From the NCBI GenBank assembly GCA_945622055.1, contig CALZBV010000052.1, forward strand, positions 1-12,707: a stretch of 12,707 nucleotides of DNA, given 5' to 3'. Shown one piece after another: positions 5,943 through 12,707 of the stretch. The DNA is from an uncultured Clostridia bacterium (GTDB lineage: Bacteria; Bacillota; Clostridia; Lachnospirales; Lachnospiraceae). How positions within the stretch are numbered: position 1 is the first letter of the stretch; each line of letters begins with the position of its first letter. Below the pieces are notes generated by a model. It saw nothing but the letters and a program-made list of their open reading frames with translations. It was not told where the DNA came from and searched no databases. Made by a program: the position numbers and the translations under genes.

Positions 5943-6731
5943 ATGGGAATAGGAATAGCGGCAGCTGTCGTTGGAACGATTGCCTTACTGATTGGACTCT
6001 TACTTGGAATTGCCGGTAAATTTCTTGCAGTTCCGGTGGACGAAACGGAGGTGGCGGTCCGGGAATGTCTTCCGGGCAATAACTGTGGCGGATGTGGTTT
6101 CCCGGGCTGTGACGGTCTGGCGAAGGCAATTGCTTCCGGAACGGCACCGGCCAATCAATGTCCGGTTGCATCGGCAGAGGCAAAGGCAAAAATCGCCGGA
6201 ATTGTTGGAGCAAGTGTGACGGAGGAGAAGAAAATGGTCGCATTTGTTCACTGTTTTGGTACTTGTGATAAGACGGAAAACAAATATCATTATTATGGCT
6301 TACATGACTGCAGAAAGCTTGCACTGATTCCGGGACATGGTGAAAAGCTGTGTGAGTATGGCTGTATGGGCTACGGAAGCTGTGTGAAGGCCTGTCAGTT
6401 TGATGCAATTCATGTGGTGAACGGAGTTGCTGTTGTGGACAAGGAAAAGTGTACTGCCTGTGGACAGTGCACGAAGGTTTGTCCGAATCATCTGATTGAA
6501 CTTGTGCCGTATGAGGCAGAATATCTGGTGGGCTGCAGCTCGAAGGAAAAAGGAAAGAAAGTGAAGGATGCCTGCAGTGCGGGTTGTGGCGGGTGTACGC
6601 TTTGTTCCAGGGTGTGTACACAGGGAGCGATTGAAATCATTGACAACCTTCCGCACATTGACCAGGAAAAGTGTAATCATTGCGGTATCTGTGCTGAAAA
6701 ATGTGCACAAAAGAGTATTGTGAAGCATTGA
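5943..6731 (+). CDS. rnfB: Rnf complex subunit RnfB (polyferredoxin, electron entry)
   Basis: Subunit that takes electrons from reduced ferredoxin. An N-terminal membrane helix (about residues 4-30) anchors it. Next is the RnfB-type cluster domain CLPGNNCGGCGFPGC with Cys48, 51, 56 and 73, then a Cys-rich linker (104, 108, 123). Ferredoxin-like motifs follow at 137/141/147/151, 170/173/176/180, 211/215/218/221/225 and 244/247/250/254. The 262 residues hold 26 cysteines, enough for five and perhaps six [4Fe-4S] clusters, in line with clostridial RnfB and more than in short proteobacterial forms. The last motif lacks the usual Pro after its fourth Cys. ATG 5943 follows TAGGAGG at 5928-5934 (spacing 8). 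It is the last rnf gene, and no terminator follows. Confidence 0.96.
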   Translation: MGIGIAAAVVGTIALLIGLLLGIAGKFLAVPVDETEVAVRECLPGNNCGGCGFPGCDGLAKAIASGTAPANQCPVASAEAKAKIAGIVGASVTEEKKMVAFVHCFGTCDKTENKYHYYGLHDCRKLALIPGHGEKLCEYGCMGYGSCVKACQFDAIHVVNGVAVVDKEKCTACGQCTKVCPNHLIELVPYEAEYLVGCSSKEKGKKVKDACSAGCGGCTLCSRVCTQGAIEIIDNLPHIDQEKCNHCGICAEKCAQKSIVKH

Positions 6732-6747
6732 TGGGAGGAGAAAAGCT

Positions 6748-7215
6748 ATGCGTTGTACAGTATGTGGAAGAGAAGCCATGAATCCGGAAGCTAATTTCTG
6801 TGATTATTGCGGCAGCTCTTTCCGCCAAAATAGAGAAGAAGCACGAAACCAGGGAGCAAATACACAGGAGAATGGAAGCTGGTCCGCTTTTGGAACTCTG
6901 GCACAGGAGCGTGTGGAGCCGCAGAACAGGACGGTAGTCTCTGCAAATGGTGTGAATGAGAAGCCGGTAACGATCTGGACCTTTTTGGGTGTATTCTCGT
7001 TGATTTTCCTGCCTTATGTCGGAATGTATGCATTTTTAGGACTTTTGCTCTGCTGGAGCTTTGCACCGGGGATTACCGGAGTACGAAAAACGTTTGCGCG
7101 TGCGCTTTTGATTTTTTCGGCAATTATGATGGTATTCATGGTGCTTTGCGTTTCGGTTATGCTGGAAAGCGGAATGTTTGACTCAATCCTGCAGCAGATG
7201 GGGATTTCATTTTAA
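6748..7215 (+). CDS. Zinc-ribbon membrane protein of unknown function
   Basis: The 155-residue product begins with a short zinc ribbon: Cys3, Cys6, Cys18 and Cys21 in a CxxC-11-CxxC layout (CTVCG, CDYCGSSF). A polar linker of about 50 residues follows, then two hydrophobic segments (about 75-103 and 117-138), and it ends soon after the second. This is the common zinc-ribbon-plus-membrane-helix arrangement of Firmicutes, for which no general function is known. ATG 6748 has GGAGGAG at 6734-6740 (spacing 7). It lies 16 bases after rnfB and 12 bases before the YhaO-like gene, so it is probably cotranscribed with both. A role in Rnf assembly or in the YhaO/YhaN complex would be speculation. Confidence 0.85.
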   Translation: MRCTVCGREAMNPEANFCDYCGSSFRQNREEARNQGANTQENGSWSAFGTLAQERVEPQNRTVVSANGVNEKPVTIWTFLGVFSLIFLPYVGMYAFLGLLLCWSFAPGITGVRKTFARALLIFSAIMMVFMVLCVSVMLESGMFDSILQQMGISF

Positions 7216-7227
7216 GGGGTGAGTTTC

Positions 7228-8310
7228 ATGAAGCTTCTTCATTGTGCGGATTTGCATTTGGAGCCGGCACTTTCCGGCGGTATGGACGGGGAAAAGAGGA
7301 AATATCGCCGGGCGGAGCTGCTGCAGAATTTTGTCCGGATGACGGAGTACGCAGCGGAGCATGGTGCGGACGCGGTACTGATTGTGGGTGATTTGTTTGA
7401 TACGGAAAACGTGTCGAAACAAACGCAGGAGCTTATCCGGGAAACGATGCGGCGGTTTCTGTTTCTTGATTTTTTGTATCTTCGCGGAAACCATGACCGG
7501 GTGGATTTTTTTGAGGATAAGGATAAAAGACCGCCAAATCTGAAGCTGTTCGGAAGGGATTGGACGTATTACCGCTACAACGAGGTGACGATTGCCGGGA
7601 TAGAGCCGGAAGGTGCGATTGCTTACGACCGGCTTCAGCTTTCTTCGGAGCAGTGTAATATTGTACTGCTGCATGGTCAGGCGGTGTCCTGTGGCGCCGG
7701 AGAAAATGCGGAGACGATTTGTCTGCCGGAGCTGAGAAATAAAAACATTGATTATCTTGCGCTTGGACACATTCATACCTACCGCTTCGACAGGCTCGAT
7801 GAAAGAGGCGGGTACTGTTATTGCGGCTGCCCGGAAGGGCGGGGCTTTGACGAATGTGGGGAAAAAGGTTTTGTCTGGCTGGAAACAGACGGCAATCGGA
7901 TTTCCCATAGCTTTGTTCCGTTTGCAAAGCGTACCGTGTGGGAGGTTCCGGTGGATATTACCGGAGCGGAAAGCACGATAGCGGTAGAGGAACGCATTTT
8001 TGAGGCACTGGAAGAGATACCGGAAAAGGATATGGTCCGTGTAGTGCTGCGTGGTACAACAGGAATTGACGTGGAATGGGATATGAGCTATCTGCTCCGG
8101 CGTTTTTCACCGGATTATTTTTTATTTGACGTAACGGATCGTGAGGTCAGACTGTTCGTAAATCCGGAAAAATATAAGGGGGACATATCACTGCGGGGAG
8201 AATTTGTGCGGCGCGTGCTTGCCGGTGACTATCCGGAAGAGGAAAAAAGAAAAATACTGGAGCTTGGAGTACGGGCACTTGCCGGCGAGGAGGTGGAGTC
8301 GTGCTTCTGA
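7228..8310 (+). CDS. SbcD/Mre11-like DNA repair phosphoesterase (YhaO type)
   Basis: Predicted manganese-dependent nuclease subunit of an SbcCD/Mre11-Rad50-like complex. All metal-binding motifs of the calcineurin-like fold are present: Asp8 and His10 (CADLH), Asp55 (GDLFD), Asn88-His89-Asp90 (GNHD), His149 (LLHG) and His181/His183 (GHIH). The C-terminal third (about 235-360) is less conserved and would be the capping and partner-binding part. The 360 residues are close to the usual YhaO/SbcD length. Start ATG 7228 gives the normal MKLLHCADLH and has AAGGGG at 7214-7219 (spacing 8). A GTG at 7219 would add three residues but has no ribosome binding site of its own. The end overlaps the ATPase gene by 10 bases, the usual sign of partners made together. 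Confidence 0.92.
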   Translation: MKLLHCADLHLEPALSGGMDGEKRKYRRAELLQNFVRMTEYAAEHGADAVLIVGDLFDTENVSKQTQELIRETMRRFLFLDFLYLRGNHDRVDFFEDKDKRPPNLKLFGRDWTYYRYNEVTIAGIEPEGAIAYDRLQLSSEQCNIVLLHGQAVSCGAGENAETICLPELRNKNIDYLALGHIHTYRFDRLDERGGYCYCGCPEGRGFDECGEKGFVWLETDGNRISHSFVPFAKRTVWEVPVDITGAESTIAVEERIFEALEEIPEKDMVRVVLRGTTGIDVEWDMSYLLRRFSPDYFLFDVTDREVRLFVNPEKYKGDISLRGEFVRRVLAGDYPEEEKRKILELGVRALAGEEVESCF

Positions 8311-10316
8311 TCAGATGTTATATCAGTAATTTCGGAAAACTGCATGATTTTTCCTTTGATTTTTCGGAAGGCTGGAATGTGGTTTTGCGTGAAAACGGCT
8401 GGGGAAAAAGCACGTTTGCTGCGTTTCTCCGTGCAATGCTTTACGGGCTTCCGTCCGGTGGCAGCCGCACGAAGCTAAATGATGCACCGCGTAAAAAATA
8501 TCTTCCCTGGCAGGGGGGAGCATATGGCGGCTACCTTGTCTTTGAGGCAAAAGGAAAGCAGTATAAGGTTGAGCGAAGCTTTGGAAACAAGGAATCAGAG
8601 GACACGTTTCGCCTGACGGACGCAGTCACACATCTGGAGTCGAAGGAGTATTCGACGGAGCTTGGATATGAATTGTTTGGACTGGATCGGGAGGCGTTTG
8701 CCAGAACGACGTATTTTCCGCAGAATCAGATGGAGAACAGCCGGCTCAATGACAGCATTCGTACACGTCTGGGGAGACTTTCCGACGGAGATGAGGATAA
8801 GAGCCGGTTTGAAGAAGCCTGTGATGCATTGGACGCGCTTCGTAAAAAATATCTTCCGGACCGTAAAAAAGATGAAAAGGGTAAGCTTGCAGAACTGACG
8901 CGTCAGAAAACAGAGGCGGAACGGTGGCTTTCGGAGTGTGAAGAAAAACGCAGGGAAGCGGAGGAGTGGCGAAGAAGGGAAGCAGAGCTTGCGAAGGAAA
9001 AAGAAGTCGCAGAGCTTCAAAGGAAGGAACTGCAGGACAGACAGGAGCAGCTTGAAAACAAACAGCGCCTTACGGAAAAGAGAAAGTATTACGAAGAGCT
9101 TTGCCGGGAAGAACAGAAGCGTGAGGCACGCTTTCGAAATTCCTGTGGAAGCATTGAACGGATACAGGAGGAAACCGTGGTTCGTCTGGCAAAAGAGGAC
9201 CAGGAGCTTATTATCCGGCGGGAGCAGCTTTTACAGGCCGGGGAAGTGCTTGGTACGAAGCAAAAGCAAGTGGAACAGAAACGGAAAAGATACAGATTTA
9301 TTGCGGCCGTATGCTTTGTGCTGATGCTTGTGTCTGCCGGTGCTGCGGTTGTCCGGGGCTTGTCTGCAAAACCAAAGGGGGCAGCGGCACTTGGGTGCGC
9401 CGTTCTTGGTACATATTTTGCTCTTTCTTCCGGAAAACAAAAGCGCGGGGAAAGAGTGCTTTCGGAAAAGCAAACGGAAACAAGAGAGCAGCTTGCGGTC
9501 TGTGAACTGGAGGTACAAAGAGTTTTTGAACAGTATGGGAACTTAGGAATCTACGGAGCGCAGCCAATGGAACGCCGGTTTATGCTGGAAAACCGTTTCA
9601 GGGAGCAACAGATGTTTTGGGAGGAATATGAAGCAGCGAAAGAAAAACGTGTGCGGTTTGAAGCAGAGAATTCTACGGTGTGCCTGAGTATTGCAGAACA
9701 GGAGGCGGAGACGCCGGAGGAGCTGCAGGCTGCGGCTGAGAGTGTTAGAGAAAAGCTTTCGGAACTGGAACGACAGCTGTTTGTGACAAGAGAACGCGCA
9801 TTGCAGCTGGAAACAGAAGCAGAGAAGGAAACGGAGGCAAGAGAGCGGTTGTATGCCCTGCAGGAGGAACTGGAAAAAAGCAGGAAAGAGCATGCAATTG
9901 TTGTGGAAACGCTCCGGTGCCTTAAGGATGCCAAACAAAGCTTTTCCGGGCGCTATCAGAAAAAGCTGGAGCAGAGCTTTCAGGAGTATGTTTCACTTTT
10001 GCTGGAGGGGGCAGAGGAGGAGCTGCAAAGGGACCGGGAGGCGGTTTTGGATTCCGAGCTTTCCCTTCGCATTTCTGCGTACGGACAGGAAAGAGAACTG
10101 GACTATTTTAGTAAAGGAATGCAGGATCTGGTATATTTTTGTATGAGACTTGCATTGGTGGATACATTATTCTCTGAGGAGCCTCCGTTTTTACTGTTGG
10201 ATGACCCGTTTGTGAATCTGGATGAGGTAAAGCTTTCCCGCGCGCTGGAATTAATCAAAGCATCTGCAGGAAAGTATCAGATTGTATATCTGGTCTGCCA
10301 CGAAAGCAGAATGTAG
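8301..10316 (+). CDS. SbcC/Rad50-like AAA ATPase with membrane hairpin (YhaN type)
   Basis: Predicted ATPase partner of the nuclease encoded just upstream. The N-terminal half-site has a P-loop RENGWGKST (residues 30-38). Long charged coiled coils follow (about 185-310 and 390-570). The C-terminal half-site has the ABC-type signature FSKGMQD (603-609) and Walker B/D-loop FLLLDDPFVNLDE (630-642), and it ends near a switch-like His in VCHES. Between the coils is a hydrophobic hairpin (about 332-375), as in YhaN-type proteins, which may tether the coil tip to the membrane in place of a zinc hook. No CxxC hook is seen there. Two features are unusual: Arg30 replaces the first Gly of the P-loop, and Asp635 stands where many ABC ATPases have Glu. 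At 671 residues it is shorter than B. subtilis YhaN. The start is GTG 8301, with GAGGAGG at 8287-8293 (spacing 7). Confidence 0.9.
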   Translation: MLLIRCYISNFGKLHDFSFDFSEGWNVVLRENGWGKSTFAAFLRAMLYGLPSGGSRTKLNDAPRKKYLPWQGGAYGGYLVFEAKGKQYKVERSFGNKESEDTFRLTDAVTHLESKEYSTELGYELFGLDREAFARTTYFPQNQMENSRLNDSIRTRLGRLSDGDEDKSRFEEACDALDALRKKYLPDRKKDEKGKLAELTRQKTEAERWLSECEEKRREAEEWRRREAELAKEKEVAELQRKELQDRQEQLENKQRLTEKRKYYEELCREEQKREARFRNSCGSIERIQEETVVRLAKEDQELIIRREQLLQAGEVLGTKQKQVEQKRKRYRFIAAVCFVLMLVSAGAAVVRGLSAKPKGAAALGCAVLGTYFALSSGKQKRGERVLSEKQTETREQLAVCELEVQRVFEQYGNLGIYGAQPMERRFMLENRFREQQMFWEEYEAAKEKRVRFEAENSTVCLSIAEQEAETPEELQAAAESVREKLSELERQLFVTRERALQLETEAEKETEARERLYALQEELEKSRKEHAIVVETLRCLKDAKQSFSGRYQKKLEQSFQEYVSLLLEGAEEELQRDREAVLDSELSLRISAYGQERELDYFSKGMQDLVYFCMRLALVDTLFSEEPPFLLLDDPFVNLDEVKLSRALELIKASAGKYQIVYLVCHESRM

Positions 10317-10413
10317 CGCAGTGCCGGTTTATTCTGTGCTGTATGTGAGCCTTTGGCGGAGGGTGCAGCTATATGCCCCGGAGGTTATATCAATTCGAAA
10401 GGAGGGAGTGTCC
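10317..10413 (+). other. Intergenic gap between the YhaN-like gene and the VanZ-family gene
   Basis: A 97-base gap with no good promoter. One possible hairpin, GGG-GCA (10361-10363, 10365-10367, with T10364 bulged) with TGCCCC-side bases 10374-10379, lacks a T-tract, so it is not a clear terminator. It may mark a processing site, or nothing. Confidence 0.3.
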
Positions 10414-10866
10414 GTGAAGAAAAAAAACGATGTTCTGCAGGCAGCAATGGGCGTGTTGTTTCTTGGCTATCTTGCTGTACTGGCATATCTGCTCTTTTTC
10501 TCCAGTACGTATGGGAGGACGATGGAAGCCGGATATCGCTATAATCTGACGCCAATGCTGGAAATTATGCGTGGAATTCAGAATATTGAACGTGTGGGAT
10601 ATCGGTATGTGATGGTTAATATCGGTGGAAACATTGTGGCATTTATGCCCTTTGGATTTTTTGTTTCCGCTCTTTCTGAACGAAAGCAGAACCTCTTTAC
10701 GATTTTATTGAAAACATTTCTGTTTAGTTTTACAATAGAAGTGACGCAGTATTTCACACAAACCGGTGCGTTTGATGTGGATGACCTGATGTTGAACACG
10801 TTTGGCGGAGCTTTGGGCTTTGTCTGCTATTGGATGATTGCTGGGAGGAGAAAAAGCCGAAGATGA
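10414..10866 (+). CDS. VanZ family membrane protein
   Basis: Small integral membrane protein of the VanZ family, named after a teicoplanin-resistance accessory protein. Most members have no known role, and presence of this gene alone does not imply resistance. The 150-residue product shows family landmarks: an N-terminal helix (about 10-30), NLTPMLEIMRG, NIGGNIVAFMPFGFF, and the conserved acidic segment EVTQYFTQTGAFDVDDLMLN before the last helix. GTG 10414 is chosen because AAGGAGG at 10399-10405 is 8 bases upstream. GTG 10408 would be only 2 bases away, and the frame further upstream overlaps the ATPase gene without family resemblance. Its stop overlaps a possible ATG of the next gene (ATGA at 10863-10866), so the two are probably translated together. 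Confidence 0.9.
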   Translation: MKKKNDVLQAAMGVLFLGYLAVLAYLLFFSSTYGRTMEAGYRYNLTPMLEIMRGIQNIERVGYRYVMVNIGGNIVAFMPFGFFVSALSERKQNLFTILLKTFLFSFTIEVTQYFTQTGAFDVDDLMLNTFGGALGFVCYWMIAGRRKSRR

Positions 10867-11180
10867 AAGAGGAAATGAAAATGCATTTTAGCAGCAGAAG
10901 TCATTCCGGGAAGGGGATTGCAGGTTTTGTGCTTGCAATTCTTTGTGCTGTGATTTTACTTGTGCTTTGCATTCTTTCGGCTCTGGCCGGAGGAAATGCC
11001 GGAAGCTATATCGGAGCCATCGGAATGCTTGTCTTTTTTGCGGATATTGCCTCATTGGTGCTGTCGATGAAAGGGGTAAAGGAAAAGGATGTCTACACGA
11101 CACTGCCGATGGTTGGAATGATTGTGTCGGGGATTATTTTGGTTGTACTGTTTTGTTTATATATCATAGGGATTGCATGA
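10863..11180 (+). CDS. Small membrane protein of unknown function (resembles DUF6142)
   Basis: The 105-residue product has a short basic N-terminus followed by three hydrophobic segments: GIAGFVLAILCAVILLVL and following residues, then YIGAIGMLVFFADIASLVL, then MVGMIVSGIILVVLFCLYII. The segment FSSRSHSGKGIAGF recalls small clostridial membrane proteins grouped as DUF6142, an assignment from memory. The start is uncertain. ATG 10863 overlaps the VanZ-family stop and has GGAGGAG at 10844-10850, but at spacing 12. ATG 10881 has AAAGAGG at 10866-10872 (spacing 8) and would give MHFSSRSHSG, perhaps closer to the family start. ATG 10875 is the third option. Function is unknown. Confidence 0.75.
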   Translation: MKEEMKMHFSSRSHSGKGIAGFVLAILCAVILLVLCILSALAGGNAGSYIGAIGMLVFFADIASLVLSMKGVKEKDVYTTLPMVGMIVSGIILVVLFCLYIIGIA

Positions 11181-11260
11181 AAATATGGTCATTTGGAATG
11201 GGCTGGCGAAAGTCTGAACGTCAATGATTCGGGTTTTGATATTATAGGAGGAGATACGGA

Positions 11261-12707
11261 ATGAATCAGATGGAAGAACTGAGAAACAGTGAGGATTTGG
11301 CGGAGCGAAGAGAGCTGTGTCTGGAACGCCTTCGCACCCTGCAGGAGGAAGAGAGTGTTCCGGAAGAATACCGTGACTATTTTAAGACAGAGGCTGAAAA
11401 GCTTTTACTGATTTTTGAATATGAGACAAAGGTTTCGGACGGAAGTTTTGCAAAGCTTTCGCTTTCGGAATGCCGGGAGCTGTTTGACAAGCTCTATGCA
11501 GAGGTGCTTCCGGTAAATTATGCGACCTCTTTTTCGAATCCGGCCTACGCGGTAAAGCGTTACGGAAAGCGCTACGGAAGACTCTTGACGTATCTTGCGG
11601 CAAAGCTGAATCATTTGATTTTTTATGCGGCAGAGGGAAATGCGCTTGCGCTTGTGATGACGGTAGAGCTGTTTATTGAAATTTATAACTGTTTTGAGGA
11701 TTTTTATGAGTATACGTTCAAAACCTGCAGGGAGGCTTTGTATTGGTTTGAGCTTGACAATATGGAGCTCTTTGCTGCGTGGTCGATGAAAGAGCGCTTT
11801 GATGCGGGAGAGAATTTTGCGCGGGAAATCATTCTAAGCTATGAAAGCGGGGACCGCACGAATCTGTATCGTTACGGCGAGTATATTACGGAAAATGAGC
11901 TTACGGTTGCAGATTTTTTGGACCGCCTTCCGAAGAAGAAGATTACGGAAATGGCAAAAAACGTGGTTGACGGTTTCCTTCGCGGATTCAAGGTGATGAA
12001 CGTACCGCTCTCGGCCGGAGAGACGGTACAGCTTCGATATGCCATCGGTTTTGAGCGTGTGATGAAGGAGGTCATTGACCTCTTAAAAAAGAAGGAGCTG
12101 TCGGTAACGGCAATGCGTACCTCCGCTTATGACCGCCACGCGAGAAAGGCCGGCTACACGGTTACGAATATCAATTTGCAGTATGATTATGACCACCGCA
12201 ATGATATGGGGCTTTTGGTGGATAAGCAGTGGTTTTTACATCGCGAAAAGGTGATGCATCAGGTTTTTGAGCAGTACCGGGAGCCAATGAGCCGGTTTGC
12301 GGGACCGATGCTTTTGGAGACGTTTGGAGAACGGCTTTTGCTTCCGGTAAATTGCAAAGCAGCAGTGCAGATGGATAAGCGCCAGCAGAGACTGCGTCTG
12401 GAATCGATGGGAAGAATTGCACAGGAGCAGGAGAAGTATCTTCCGTCCGACCGGTATTCCTTTACAATCGTGGCTTATCCGCTTCCATCCATCGGAGAGC
12501 GGTTTGAGGAGATTTTTGAGGAAACGCTCCGGCTGAATTTACTGGATAATGAGACATATCGCAAGGTACAGCAGTGTATGATTGATGCACTGGACCAGGC
12601 GGAAGCGGTACACGTAACCGGACGCAGAGACAACCATACGGACATCACGGTAAAGCTCTGGAAGCTTGCGGACAAAGAGAAGGAAACGATTTTTGAAAAC
12701 TGTACGG
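11261..12707 (+). CDS. M29-type aminopeptidase, partial (3' end beyond window)
   Basis: Open from ATG 11261 to the window end, 482 codons without a stop. The start is clear: AGGAGGAG at 11246-11253 with spacing 7. The end of the visible part, HVTGRRDNHTDITVKL followed by KETIFENCT (from about residue 451), matches the M29 leucyl aminopeptidase core just before its first metal-binding Glu. The metal ligands and the catalytic Tyr should therefore lie outside the window. M29 enzymes are cytoplasmic metalloenzymes that remove N-terminal residues from peptides. Single-domain M29 proteins reach this region much earlier, so about 200-250 residues at the N-terminus are extra. They are charged and mostly helical-looking, with no signal peptide and no family I recognise. 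From about residue 280 the sequence (SVTAMRTSAYDRHARKAG) may still be part of the M29 N-domain. An 80-base gap without a clear promoter or terminator precedes it. Confidence 0.8.
   Translation, partial: MNQMEELRNSEDLAERRELCLERLRTLQEEESVPEEYRDYFKTEAEKLLLIFEYETKVSDGSFAKLSLSECRELFDKLYAEVLPVNYATSFSNPAYAVKRYGKRYGRLLTYLAAKLNHLIFYAAEGNALALVMTVELFIEIYNCFEDFYEYTFKTCREALYWFELDNMELFAAWSMKERFDAGENFAREIILSYESGDRTNLYRYGEYITENELTVADFLDRLPKKKITEMAKNVVDGFLRGFKVMNVPLSAGETVQLRYAIGFERVMKEVIDLLKKKELSVTAMRTSAYDRHARKAGYTVTNINLQYDYDHRNDMGLLVDKQWFLHREKVMHQVFEQYREPMSRFAGPMLLETFGERLLLPVNCKAAVQMDKRQQRLRLESMGRIAQEQEKYLPSDRYSFTIVAYPLPSIGERFEEIFEETLRLNLLDNETYRKVQQCMIDALDQAEAVHVTGRRDNHTDITVKLWKLADKEKETIFENCT

Noticed and set aside
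5854..6621. Long open frame on the minus strand (about 255 codons)
   Set aside because: It lies opposite rnfA and rnfB, its product is a low-complexity mix rich in Ser, Pro and His, and it has no family resemblance. It is a shadow of the real genes.
10361..10379. Terminator after the YhaN-like gene
   Set aside because: The stem is short with a bulge, and no T-tract follows.

Overview
The window looks like chromosomal DNA of a spore-forming anaerobe of the Clostridia, most likely Lachnospiraceae. The reasons are a complete six-gene Rnf complex in the clostridial order C-D-G-E-A-B, the sporulation regulator spoIIID, strong AGGAGG-type ribosome binding sites, and frequent overlapping or tightly packed genes. 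All convincing genes lie on the + strand. No rRNA, tRNA, insertion sequence, phage gene or CRISPR array is visible.

Layout: (1) 16-777, a stand-alone nucleoside phosphorylase-like gene that is clearly more AT-rich than the rest. (2) 778-1008, a gene-free stretch with an imperfect hairpin and a good candidate sigma-E promoter. (3) 1009-1263, spoIIID, followed by a strong intrinsic terminator. (4) 1311-1508, a promoter-like site and a leader able to form several hairpins. (5) 1509-6731, rnfC-rnfD-rnfG-rnfE-rnfA-rnfB, the membrane ferredoxin:NAD+ oxidoreductase that couples electron transfer to ion pumping. (6) 6748-10316, closely packed behind rnfB with no visible terminator: a zinc-ribbon membrane protein, an SbcD/Mre11-like phosphoesterase (YhaO type) and its SbcC/Rad50-like ATPase partner (YhaN type, with a membrane hairpin inside its coiled coil). 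(7) 10414-11180, a VanZ-family protein and a small three-helix membrane protein that overlap. (8) 11261 to the window end, the first 482 residues of an M29-type aminopeptidase with a long unassigned N-terminal region.

How the genes work together: the Rnf proteins form one complex. RnfB and RnfC carry the iron-sulfur clusters, RnfC the NADH/FMN site, RnfD and RnfG the covalently bound flavins, and RnfA and RnfE the membrane cysteines. YhaO and YhaN would form a nuclease-ATPase pair acting on DNA, possibly at the membrane. That these genes share a transcript is inferred from spacing only.

No clearly new multi-gene system stands out. The points most worth a second look are the structured leader before rnfC, the cysteine-containing tail of RnfE, the variant P-loop and membrane hairpin of the YhaN-like ATPase, and the N-terminal region of the aminopeptidase.
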